In this document: one piece after another, positions 1 to 5,236 of the stretch | How the letters are laid out: every line of letters starts with the position of its first letter | Position numbering within the stretch: the stretch's first letter is position 1 | Assembly (NCBI GenBank): GCA_937901485.1 | Contig: CALGTT010000132.1 | Location: 1-5,236, forward strand | From: an uncultured Ruminococcus sp. | Lineage (GTDB): Bacteria > Bacillota > Clostridia > Oscillospirales > Ruminococcaceae | Reading direction: 5' to 3' | Length of the DNA: 5,236 bases | Notes under the pieces: generated by a model | Told to the model about the DNA's origin: nothing | Databases searched by the model: none | Seen by the model: only the letters and a program-made list of their open reading frames with translations | Position numbers and translations under genes: made by a program

Positions 1-1
1 T

Positions 2-58
2 GTTGATACCGGCGGACGCGTTGACAGATTCAAGAAGCGTTTCAATCTGGGTAAGTAA
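2..58 (+). CDS. C-terminal end of an unidentified upstream gene (partial)
   Basis: An open frame enters from the left edge and ends at TAA (56-58), giving a visible tail of 18 residues, VDTGGRVDRFKKRFNLGK. The tail is basic and looks like an ordinary protein C-terminus. The other two forward frames are less convincing here: one meets stops at once, and the other is the untranslated upstream extension of the yigZ frame. A strong hairpin terminator begins 23 nt after the stop, as expected for the end of a transcription unit, which supports reading this as a real gene end. I do not recognise the family from so short a piece, so no function is assigned. Confidence 0.55.
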   Translation, partial: VDTGGRVDRFKKRFNLGK

Positions 59-81
59 TGCGATTTTTGCAATGAAACATG

Positions 82-107
82 CGGGCGGTTCAGACCGCCC
101 GTATTTT
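82..107 (+). terminator. Rho-independent terminator after the upstream partial gene
   Basis: A perfect 8-bp GC-rich stem, CGGGCGGT (82-89) with ACCGCCCG (94-101), closes a four-base TCAG loop. It is followed directly by TATTTT (102-107). This is the classic intrinsic terminator layout. It lies 23 nt after the TAA of the preceding gene and 24 nt before the yigZ start, so it separates the two and implies that yigZ has its own promoter or depends on readthrough. Confidence 0.82.
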
Positions 108-116
108 CGTATAGAT

Positions 117-121
117 GGGAG
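117..121 (+). promoter_or_regulatory. Ribosome binding site that fixes the yigZ start
   Basis: GGGAG at 117-121 lies 10 nt before ATG 132. The open frame extends further upstream to position 3, but those extra codons run through the terminator hairpin and do not resemble the family, while the YigZ-like sequence begins right after ATG 132. The site therefore supports 132 as the true start. Confidence 0.6.
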
Positions 122-131
122 TTTTTCGAGT

Positions 132-761
132 ATGGATTATTTTACGATCGCGGACACCGCGGAAACCACATTCACAGAAAAACGCTCTGAGTTCATCGGC
201 TGCCTTGCGCCGGTCACGACCAATGACGAGGCAGTGGCATGGATCAACGAGATCAAGGCAGGTCACAGAAAAGCAAAGCACCATGTTTATGCCTATATTC
301 TGCGCGATTCCAATATCACGCGCTACAGCGACGACGGCGAGCCGCAGGGAACGGCAGGTGTGCCCGTACTCGATGTCCTGCAAAAACGCGGTCTGACGGA
401 TGTCTGCTGTGTGGTGGTGCGCTATTTCGGCGGTATCCTCCTCGGCGGCGGCGGTCTTGTCCGCGCCTATTCCCACAGTGCGGCATTGACCTGCGATGCG
501 GCACATATCCTGCACATGTGCGAAAGCTGTCCGCTGATGCTGCGCATGGACTATACGCTCTATGGCAAGGTGACGCATATTCTCCCGAATTACGGCGTGA
601 TCGAGGTCGCAAGCGAATTCGGCACGGATGTCTGGCTGGAGCTGAATGTCCGGCTGGAAGTCCTTGACAAGCTCATGAAGGATCTGACGGAATTGTCAAA
701 CGGCAGAATCCGGATGGAATGCGGAAAGGCAGGCTACGCGGATTTCTCTGCTGTGAAATAA
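132..761 (+). CDS. yigZ: YigZ/IMPACT family protein (UPF0029 + DUF1949)
   Basis: A 209-aa soluble protein, about the usual length for bacterial YigZ/YvyE proteins (slightly over 200 aa). The N-terminal UPF0029/IMPACT domain (about residues 15-125) carries the family signatures: KRSEFIG (17-23), the KAKHHVYAY stretch (47-55), SDDGEPQGTAG (66-76) and VVRYFGGILLGGGGLVRAY (95-113). The remainder (about 135-205) fits the small DUF1949 ferredoxin-like domain. The glycine loop usually has a Lys or similar after GGI, and here it is Leu, a mild variant. Eukaryotic IMPACT regulates translation through GCN1/GCN2, but the bacterial role is not firmly established, so I assign none. There is no signal peptide or membrane segment. 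The start is ATG 132 with GGGAG 10 nt upstream. A terminator precedes the gene, and a 72-nt gap separates it from dgt. Confidence 0.93.
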   Translation: MDYFTIADTAETTFTEKRSEFIGCLAPVTTNDEAVAWINEIKAGHRKAKHHVYAYILRDSNITRYSDDGEPQGTAGVPVLDVLQKRGLTDVCCVVVRYFGGILLGGGGLVRAYSHSAALTCDAAHILHMCESCPLMLRMDYTLYGKVTHILPNYGVIEVASEFGTDVWLELNVRLEVLDKLMKDLTELSNGRIRMECGKAGYADFSAVK

Positions 762-779
762 TTTTCAAAAAAGAGGGTT

Positions 780-807
780 TTTGCATTTCAGATCAGTATA
801 TTATGAT
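780..807 (+). promoter_or_regulatory. Candidate SigA-type promoter for dgt-dnaG-rpoD
   Basis: TTTGCA (780-785, 4 of 6 matches to TTGACA) and TATGAT (802-807, 5 of 6 matches to TATAAT) are separated by 16 nt in an AT-rich gap. Transcription would start near 814, leaving a leader of about 20 nt that just holds the dgt ribosome binding site. There is no extended -10 TG. The placement is sensible, but the -35 match is weak, and the cluster might also be read from further upstream because no convincing terminator follows yigZ. Confidence 0.4.
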
Positions 808-820
808 AGAAAGACTTTTT

Positions 821-827
821 GGGGAGG
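821..827 (+). promoter_or_regulatory. Ribosome binding site of dgt
   Basis: GGGGAGG at 821-827 lies 6 nt before ATG 834. It decides the start: the frame could be extended back to a TTG at 819, but that codon sits immediately before the Shine-Dalgarno sequence and has none of its own, so ATG 834 is chosen. Confidence 0.75.
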
Positions 828-833
828 TGTTCT

Positions 834-1823
834 ATGATAATACGCGAACAGATCGAACAGAGGGAAGCGGCGTATCTGCACGAAGCCGCCTGCGCGAGTA
901 CGGATGCCGCAATGACGGCACGCGTCCGTGCGGCTTGTCCGTACCGCACCGCATTCCAGCGCGACAGGGACAGGATTCTGCATTCCAATGGCTTCCGACG
1001 GCTCAAACGCAAAACGCAGGTGTTTCTTTCTCCGGTGGGGGATCATTACCGCACACGCCTGACGCATACGCTGGAGGTCGCGCAGGTCGCAAGGACGATC
1101 GCGCGGGCAATGGCTCTGAATGAGGATCTGACCGAGGCGATCGCGCTTGGGCATGACCTCGGACATTCGCCGTTCGGTCACGCCGGAGAAGCCGTGCTCA
1201 ATGCGATATGTCCGCATGGCTACCGCCATTACGAGCAGAGCGTGCGCGTGGTGGAGTACATTGAAAAGAAGGGGGAGGGGCTGAACCTCACCCATGCCGT
1301 GCGTGACGGCATCCTCTGCCACACCAACAGGACAGCTGCCACGCTGGAGGGGAATATTGTCCGCGTGGCGGATAAGATCGCCTATATCAACCATGATATT
1401 GACGATGCTGTGCGTGCCGGAATGCTGCGCAGTGACGAGCTGCCGGCGGATGCCATCCGGATTCTGGGCAGCACCAAAACGGAGCGCATCACCGCGATGG
1501 TCGCTTCGGTGGCAGCGCACGGATACGGGAGCATTGAGATGATGCCAGAGGTACAGCAGGCGCATGATGTCCTGCATGAGTTCATGTACCGGAATGTGTA
1601 CTACAATCCGACCGCAAAGGGCGAGGAGAAAAAGGCAAAGCTCCTGCTGGAAACGCTTTACACATATTTCCGGAAAGCACCGGAAAAGCTGCCGGAGGAA
1701 TATCGGCGCATTGCCGCGCAGACGGATATTGACCGTGCGGTGTGCGACTATATTTCCGGCATGAGTGACGGTTATGCGGTCGACCTTTATACGGAGCTGT
1801 TTGTTCCGAAATTCTGGAAGTAG
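834..1823 (+). CDS. dgt: HD-domain deoxyguanosinetriphosphate triphosphohydrolase-like protein
   Basis: A 329-aa cytoplasmic protein of the dGTPase-like HD hydrolases, which remove tripolyphosphate from dNTPs to give deoxynucleosides and so tune the dNTP pool. Visible signatures are PYRTAFQRDRDRILHS (36-51), FRRLKRKTQVF (54-64), GDHYRTRLTHTLEVAQVART (69-88) and LGHDLGHSPFGHAGE (105-119). The expected HD metal ligands are H78, H107-D108 and D180 (in VADKIAY), all present, so the enzyme looks intact. Length and motifs fit the shorter dGTPase-like group of Clostridia rather than the ~500-aa E. coli Dgt; the exact dNTP preference cannot be read from sequence. The start is ATG 834 with GGGGAGG 6 nt upstream. 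The TAG stop directly abuts the dnaG start in the same frame, suggesting translational coupling. Heading a dnaG-rpoD cluster is consistent with a replication-linked role. Confidence 0.93.
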   Translation: MIIREQIEQREAAYLHEAACASTDAAMTARVRAACPYRTAFQRDRDRILHSNGFRRLKRKTQVFLSPVGDHYRTRLTHTLEVAQVARTIARAMALNEDLTEAIALGHDLGHSPFGHAGEAVLNAICPHGYRHYEQSVRVVEYIEKKGEGLNLTHAVRDGILCHTNRTAATLEGNIVRVADKIAYINHDIDDAVRAGMLRSDELPADAIRILGSTKTERITAMVASVAAHGYGSIEMMPEVQQAHDVLHEFMYRNVYYNPTAKGEEKKAKLLLETLYTYFRKAPEKLPEEYRRIAAQTDIDRAVCDYISGMSDGYAVDLYTELFVPKFWK

Positions 1824-3584
1824 GTGAAAGGATTGCTCTCTGAGGATTTTATTTACCGTCTGCGGGAATCGAATGACATCGTTTCTGCGTTCGGTATGTA
1901 TGTCACTCTGAAAAAGCGCGGCAGGACGCATGTCTGCAACTGCCCGTTCCATTCTGAAAAAACGCCGTCCTGCACTGTATTTCCCGACACCCAGAGCTTT
2001 TACTGCTTTGGCTGCGGCGCGGGCGGCGATGTGATCACATTCACCATGAAAATGGAAAATCTTGGTTACATGGAAGCTGTCCGGATGCTTGCCCAGCGAT
2101 GCGGCATGGAGCTGCCGACGCAGAATCCAGAAGAAGCCAGAAATGCCAAGCGCAAGATGAGATGTCTGGAAATTAACCGTGAATCGGCAAATTTCTTTTA
2201 TAAACAGCTGATTTCCGGAAATGATAAAAGAGGTCTGAATTACTTTGCGGAGCGAAAGCTCACGCCAGCCATCATCAAAAAATACGGGCTTGGCTATGCG
2301 CCCGATGACTGGCACGCCCTGCGCGACCATCTGCGGCAGCAGGGGTATCATGATGAGGAAATGGTGATCGCCGGAGTCTGCCAGCAGGGGCAGAACGGCG
2401 GCGTGTATGATAATTTCCGAAACCGTGTGATGTTTCCCATTGTCGATCTGCGCGGCAACGTCATCGGCTTCGGCGGCAGAGTGCTTGACGACAGCAAGCC
2501 GAAATACCTCAACACCGGCAAATCTCCGGTCTTTGACAAGGGGCGCAATTTGTTTTCCATGCATTTTGCCAAGAATGCACCCTCCACGACCATGATCCTC
2601 GCCGAGGGTTATATGGATGTCATTGCCATCCATCAGGCAGGCTTTGAAAATGTGGTCGCAACGCTCGGTACTGCCATCACCGCGGATCAGGCGCGGCTGA
2701 TCTCCCAGTACGCCAAGGAAGTGGTCATTGCCTACGACAGCGACGGTGCAGGACAGGCGGCAACACAGAAAGCGATGAACCATTTCAGTGCAGTGGGACT
2801 GCCCACGCGCATTCTGAAACTGGAGGGCGCAAAGGATCCGGACGAATTCCTGAAGCGATACGGCGCGGAGCAGTTCCGCATCCTGATCGACCATGCCGGT
2901 GACGCGCTGAATTTCCGGCTGGACAAGTGCCGTGACGGTCTGGATCTCCAGACGGAGATCGGCAAAACGGAGCTTTTGCGGCGGAGCGTGAATGTGCTCG
3001 CGGAGATCAGCAATCCGCTGGAGCGCGAAATTTATATCACAAGGACGGCAAAGGAGCTGGAGATCCGCGTGGAAACGCTGCAGATGCAGGTTGACCGTGC
3101 GGTGCAGCGGACAGACCGCAACACCAGAAAGACGCGCTTCCGTGCGATCGAGGCGCAGTCACTGCAGCGGGATGAGATCAATCCGCTGGCACAGCAGTTT
3201 CCAAAGGAAAGCAGGGCGGAGGAGCAGATTTTGTCCTATCTGATGCGCTTTCCGGAGGAGTATGAAATGGTGTGGAATGCCCTGCCGCCTACATATTTTG
3301 TCACAGACTTTCACCGGAGGGTGTATGAGACGATCTGCCTGATGATGCCGGATTATGCGCATTTCAGCCTTTCCATGCTGGCGGAAAAGTTCAATGTGGA
3401 CGAAATGGGCAGGATCACGCACATTCAGGTCAAGGGACGTGAATTTCCCGTGGACAGGGATACACTGGAAGAGTGTATCACAGTTCTGCGGAATTTTAAA
3501 CATCGTGTCCAGCCAAGTCAGGACATGTCGGATGATGATCTTTTGAAGGTCATCGCCCAGAAGAAAAACCATCAATCGAAGTAG
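1824..3584 (+). CDS. dnaG: DNA primase DnaG
   Basis: This 586-aa primase synthesises RNA primers at the replication fork. Domains in order: CHC2 zinc-binding domain (about 8-95; ligands C40, H43, C61, C64 in CPFH and CFGC), RNA polymerase N-subdomain (about 120-240, with RVMFPIVDLRGNVIGFGGR at 201-219 and PKYLNTGKSPVFDKG at 226-240), Toprim catalytic subdomain (about 255-345, with EGYMDV 261-266, LGTAIT 281-286, YDSDGAG 304-310 and KDPDEF 337-342), a basic/Gln-rich linker (about 425-460), and a C-terminal helical region fitting the DnaB-helicase-interaction domain. The acidic Toprim residues (E261, D305, D307) are present. The start is uncertain. GTG 1824 sits directly after the dgt stop with only a poorly spaced GGAAG. 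TTG 1833 has AGGTGA (1822-1827) 5 nt upstream and would give a start MLSEDFIYRL, closer to what is typical. The rpoD Shine-Dalgarno overlaps the TAG stop. Confidence 0.96.
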   Translation: MKGLLSEDFIYRLRESNDIVSAFGMYVTLKKRGRTHVCNCPFHSEKTPSCTVFPDTQSFYCFGCGAGGDVITFTMKMENLGYMEAVRMLAQRCGMELPTQNPEEARNAKRKMRCLEINRESANFFYKQLISGNDKRGLNYFAERKLTPAIIKKYGLGYAPDDWHALRDHLRQQGYHDEEMVIAGVCQQGQNGGVYDNFRNRVMFPIVDLRGNVIGFGGRVLDDSKPKYLNTGKSPVFDKGRNLFSMHFAKNAPSTTMILAEGYMDVIAIHQAGFENVVATLGTAITADQARLISQYAKEVVIAYDSDGAGQAATQKAMNHFSAVGLPTRILKLEGAKDPDEFLKRYGAEQFRILIDHAGDALNFRLDKCRDGLDLQTEIGKTELLRRSVNVLAEISNPLEREIYITRTAKELEIRVETLQMQVDRAVQRTDRNTRKTRFRAIEAQSLQRDEINPLAQQFPKESRAEEQILSYLMRFPEEYEMVWNALPPTYFVTDFHRRVYETICLMMPDYAHFSLSMLAEKFNVDEMGRITHIQVKGREFPVDRDTLEECITVLRNFKHRVQPSQDMSDDDLLKVIAQKKNHQSK

Positions 3585-3588
3585 GAGG
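3583..3588 (+). promoter_or_regulatory. Consensus ribosome binding site of rpoD overlapping the dnaG stop
   Basis: A perfect AGGAGG at 3583-3588 shares two bases with the dnaG TAG stop (3582-3584) and lies 7 nt before the rpoD ATG at 3596. The overlap means a ribosome finishing dnaG covers the rpoD initiation site. The perfect match, much stronger than any site at the dnaG start, fits the need for far more sigma factor than primase from a shared message. Confidence 0.85.
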
Positions 3589-3595
3589 AAGCGAA

Positions 3596-4696
3596 ATGGA
3601 CAAGAAGTCAACAATTGAAGCATTGCTGGAGAAAGGCAAGGCAGCCGGAAAACTGACCACCAAGCAGATTTCCGATGCACTGGAGGAAATGGATTTTGAT
3701 GCCGATCAGCTCAACACGTTCTATGACAGCTGTGAGCAGCTCAACATTGAGATCATTGACAACAATGTGGTGGATGACAACCTCGACCTGAACAACCTTT
3801 CCCTGATCGATAATATTGATGATGATATGGAAGCTGCACTTTCCACGGAGGGACTTGCAGTGGACGATCCGGTAAAGATCTACCTCAAGGAGATCGGCAG
3901 AGTGCCGCTGCTCTCGCTCGATGAGGAGATCAAGCTGGCAAAGATCATGGCGGAGGGCACACCGCTGGAGGCAAAGCGTGCAAAGCAGCGTCTTTCCGAA
4001 GCGAACCTGCGACTTGTTGTCAGCATTGCAAAGAAATATGTCGGCAGGGGAATGCAGTTCCTTGACCTGATCCAGGAGGGCAACCTCGGTCTGATCAAGG
4101 CGGTCGAGAAGTTCGACTACAACAAGGGCTTCAAGTTCTCGACCTATGCGACATGGTGGATCCGTCAGGCGATTACCCGTGCGATCGCAGATCAGGCAAG
4201 AACCATCCGTATTCCGGTGCATATGGTGGAGACGATCACCAAGGTCAAGAAGATCACCAGCCAGCTCCTGCATGAAAACGGTCACGATCCGACACCGGAG
4301 GAGATTGCCGAGCGTCTGGAAATGTCCGTGGAGCGTGTGCGCGAGATCATGCGCATTGCACAGGATCCGGTTTCTCTGGAAACGCCCATCGGTGAGGAGG
4401 AGGACAGCCATCTGGGTGACTTCATCCCCGATGATGACGCACCTGCACCGGCGGATGCGGCATCCCTGACACTGCTCAAGGAGCAGCTGGAGGAGGTGCT
4501 TTCTACGCTGACCGACCGTGAGGCAAATGTTCTGCGTCTGCGTTTTGGTCTGATCGACGGCAGATCCCGCACGCTCGAAGAAGTGGGCGCACAGTTTAAT
4601 GTCACCCGTGAGCGTATCCGCCAGATCGAAGCCAAGGCACTGCGCAAGCTGCGTCATCCGAGCAGAAGCAAGAAGGTCAAGGATTTTCTGGATTGA
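3596..4696 (+). CDS. rpoD: Primary RNA polymerase sigma factor SigA/RpoD
   Basis: A 366-aa housekeeping sigma factor, near the length of Bacillus SigA (371 aa) and without the long spacer of E. coli sigma-70. Regions in order: acidic region 1.1 (about 1-75); region 1.2 (about 90-123, with DPVKIYLKEIGRVPLL at 91-106); region 2 (about 134-207), including the core-RNAP contact DLIQEGNLGLIKAVEKFDY (157-175) and the -10 recognition and melting helix YATWWIRQAITRAI (184-197); region 3 (about 208-285); and region 4 (about 295-366), with the -35 recognition helix-turn-helix TLEEVGAQFNVTRERIRQIE (326-345). All conserved elements are present, so it should be functional. It directs RNAP to TTGACA/TATAAT promoters such as the one at 4918-4946. 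It is the third gene of the dgt-dnaG-rpoD cluster, 11 nt after dnaG. No convincing intrinsic terminator with a U-tract follows its TGA. Confidence 0.98.
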   Translation: MDKKSTIEALLEKGKAAGKLTTKQISDALEEMDFDADQLNTFYDSCEQLNIEIIDNNVVDDNLDLNNLSLIDNIDDDMEAALSTEGLAVDDPVKIYLKEIGRVPLLSLDEEIKLAKIMAEGTPLEAKRAKQRLSEANLRLVVSIAKKYVGRGMQFLDLIQEGNLGLIKAVEKFDYNKGFKFSTYATWWIRQAITRAIADQARTIRIPVHMVETITKVKKITSQLLHENGHDPTPEEIAERLEMSVERVREIMRIAQDPVSLETPIGEEEDSHLGDFIPDDDAPAPADAASLTLLKEQLEEVLSTLTDREANVLRLRFGLIDGRSRTLEEVGAQFNVTRERIRQIEAKALRKLRHPSRSKKVKDFLD

Positions 4697-4734
4697 TATT
4701 GACAACTAATTTTTGGGGGACAGCATCACAAAAT

Positions 4735-4862
4735 TGCCCCCTCCGCCGCCGTCCGGCTGCACCTCCCCCGCAAGACGGGGGAGGGATATGCGGGGGGCTG
4801 CGCTGAACAGCCCGTCCCCTCTGCTTCACTTTGTTCAGCATCTCCCCGCCCCGCGGGGAGTC
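4735..4862 (+). repeat. GC-rich intergenic palindromic element, two related hairpin units
   Basis: Starting 38 nt after rpoD, the DNA turns sharply C-rich on this strand. Unit 1 has a CCCCCTCC block (4737-4744), a small GCCG/CGGC hairpin (4745-4757), then a perfect 9-bp stem, CCTCCCCCG (4762-4770) with CGGGGGAGG (4776-4784), around loop CAAGA. Unit 2 repeats the plan in diverged form: CCCCTCTG (4816-4823), a short TGCT/AGCA hairpin (4822-4840), then an 8-bp stem, CTCCCCGC (4842-4849) with GCGGGGAG (4853-4860). Neither main stem is followed by a T-run, so these are poor intrinsic terminators. The layout resembles short interspersed palindromic repeats that I recall in intergenic regions of Faecalibacterium-like genomes. 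The family assignment is from memory and not confirmed, and no second genomic copy is visible here. The edges are approximate. Confidence 0.6.
4790..4849 (+). repeat. Long imperfect inverted repeat bridging the two hairpin units
   Basis: GCGGGG (4790-4795) pairs with CCCCGC (4844-4849), and GCTGAACA (4802-4809) pairs with TGTTCAGC (4832-4839), leaving a 22-nt loop and a small unpaired interior bulge. This stem uses the same bases (4842-4849) as the hairpin at 4842-4860, so the two folds exclude each other. It may be the remains of a single larger palindrome. A terminator or attenuator role is possible but not shown: there is no T-run at the right place. Confidence 0.5.
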
Positions 4863-4917
4863 ACCCGAATCCCGCTTTTCATTCAAGATTTAGATTTTAC
4901 ATAGTACTAATTTACTA

Positions 4918-4946
4918 TTGAAAATTGCGGCAATATGTGGTATAAT
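4918..4946 (+). promoter_or_regulatory. Strong extended -10 SigA promoter for the lipoprotein gene
   Basis: TTGAAA (4918-4923; 5 of 6 matches) and a perfect TATAAT (4941-4946) are separated by exactly 17 nt, with an extended -10 TG at 4938-4939. The surroundings are AT-rich. Transcription should start near 4953, giving a leader of about 47 nt before ATG 5000. This is the best promoter in the window and shows that the lipoprotein gene is transcribed independently of rpoD. Confidence 0.85.
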
Positions 4947-4985
4947 ATAGGAGGTTGGTGAAACCGAAAAATAAGAATTGATAAC

Positions 4986-4992
4986 AGAAAGG
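4986..4992 (+). promoter_or_regulatory. Ribosome binding site of the lipoprotein gene
   Basis: AGAAAGG (4986-4992) lies 7 nt before ATG 5000, a moderate match at good spacing. The start is supported further by the signal peptide that begins exactly there. The better-looking AGGAGG at 4949-4954 overlaps the predicted transcription start and is too far from ATG 5000 to serve it. Confidence 0.6.
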
Positions 4993-4999
4993 CATAACA

Positions 5000-5236
5000 A
5001 TGAAAAAATTAGTCACATTTCTTTTACTTCTCGCAATGACATTACCGGTCACCGGCTGTGATAACAAGCAGGAAAACTCTTCGCAACCTGAAAGCTCTGT
5101 TCAGCAGGAAAGCAGTATTACCACTGAAAGTAATACCGCTGAAACGGAACAGCCGCAGACGATATCTCCCACAAAGCTTACCAACAAAATGACGGAAACG
5201 GAGCTTTCAAGAGTTGATAAACATGAACTTACGCTT
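5000..5236 (+). CDS. Putative secreted lipoprotein, N-terminal part (runs off window)
   Basis: The first 79 codons are visible and the frame is still open at the window edge. Residues 1-19 form a lipoprotein signal peptide: MKK, a hydrophobic core (4-15), then the lipobox VTGC with the lipidated cysteine at residue 20. After processing by Lgt and the type II signal peptidase the protein would be anchored on the outer face of the cytoplasmic membrane. Residues 21-58 are rich in Ser, Thr, Glu, Gln and Asn with no aromatic residues, a typical flexible linker between the membrane anchor and a folded domain, which must lie beyond the window. The gene is visibly more AT-rich than dgt-dnaG-rpoD, and it has its own strong promoter and a separate transcription start. 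I do not recognise the family, and no function is assigned. Confidence 0.8.
   Translation, partial: MKKLVTFLLLLAMTLPVTGCDNKQENSSQPESSVQQESSITTESNTAETEQPQTISPTKLTNKMTETELSRVDKHELTL

Noticed and set aside
21..26. Perfect -35 hexamer TTGACA, with another at 4699-4704
   Set aside because: Neither has a -10-like hexamer at 15-19 nt. The first lies in coding sequence and the second leads into the repeat element.
766..783. CAAAAA/TTTTTG inverted repeat after yigZ as a terminator
   Set aside because: The stem is six pairs, almost all A-T, and too weak to terminate. The T-run is part of the stem and overlaps the candidate -35 of the dgt promoter.
801..2894. A 697-codon open frame on the reverse strand, spanning dgt and most of dnaG
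   Set aside because: Its codons are in exact register with the sense codons of dgt and dnaG, which share one frame. It stays open only because these genes avoid TTA, CTA and TCA codons. The translation is His/Arg/Cys-rich with no recognisable domain, and both sense genes are complete and conserved.
1821..3584. TAG recoded as a sense codon, making dgt-dnaG a single gene
   Set aside because: Both proteins end and begin at normal family boundaries, and reading through the dnaG TAG would enter the rpoD Shine-Dalgarno and overlap rpoD out of frame. The other genes use TAA and TGA, but nothing suggests a changed code.
3608..4705. A 365-codon reverse-strand open frame covering all of rpoD
   Set aside because: Same cause: it is in codon register with rpoD, and the sense protein is an unmistakable primary sigma factor. 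The antisense product shows no domain or plausible start signal.
4713..4904. Small open frames on both strands across the rpoD downstream repeat (also 4677-4886 reverse)
   Set aside because: The translations are Pro/Gly/Arg-rich products of the palindromic GC-rich DNA, with no ribosome binding site or family resemblance.
4949..4981. A seven-codon leader peptide (GTG 4958 to TGA 4979) after AGGAGG 4949-4954
   Set aside because: The spacing is only 3 nt, and the AGGAGG lies at or before the predicted transcription start near 4953, so it would be largely absent from the message. The codons show no regulatory pattern such as repeated amino acids.

Overview
The window reads as chromosomal housekeeping DNA from a Gram-positive gut-type Clostridia bacterium, most likely Oscillospiraceae/Ruminococcus-like. 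The basis is a short primary sigma factor (366 aa, without the large insertion of proteobacterial sigma-70), a low-to-moderate GC coding style, strong AGGAGG-type ribosome binding sites, and the order dGTPase-like gene, dnaG, rpoD. The taxonomic call is inference from family resemblance, not from a search.

Layout, all on the + strand: (1) positions 2-58, the last 18 codons of an unidentified gene, closed by a clear intrinsic terminator at 82-107; (2) 132-761, a YigZ/IMPACT-family protein; (3) a 72-nt gap with a plausible promoter, then the cluster dgt-like (834-1823), dnaG (1824-3584) and rpoD/sigA (3596-4696); (4) 4697-4999, a 303-nt intergenic stretch. This stretch holds a GC-rich palindromic element made of two related hairpin units (about 4735-4862), then AT-rich DNA with a very strong SigA-type promoter (4918-4946); (5) 5000-5236, the N-terminal part of a lipoprotein gene that runs off the window.

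The three central genes are tightly packed. The dgt stop codon is followed directly and in the same reading frame by a start codon for dnaG, and the rpoD ribosome binding site overlaps the dnaG stop codon. The cluster is a variant of the macromolecular synthesis operon, coupling primase (replication initiation on the lagging strand) to the primary sigma factor (transcription), with an HD-domain dNTP triphosphohydrolase (dNTP pool control) at its head. The yigZ gene lies upstream and is probably a separate unit or only loosely linked.

I found no mobile element, CRISPR array, RNA gene or new multi-gene system. The least explained parts are the palindromic element after rpoD, the zero-gap dgt/dnaG junction with its ambiguous start, and the unidentified lipoprotein. 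Long reverse-strand open frames over dgt-dnaG and rpoD were examined and judged to be codon-usage shadows.
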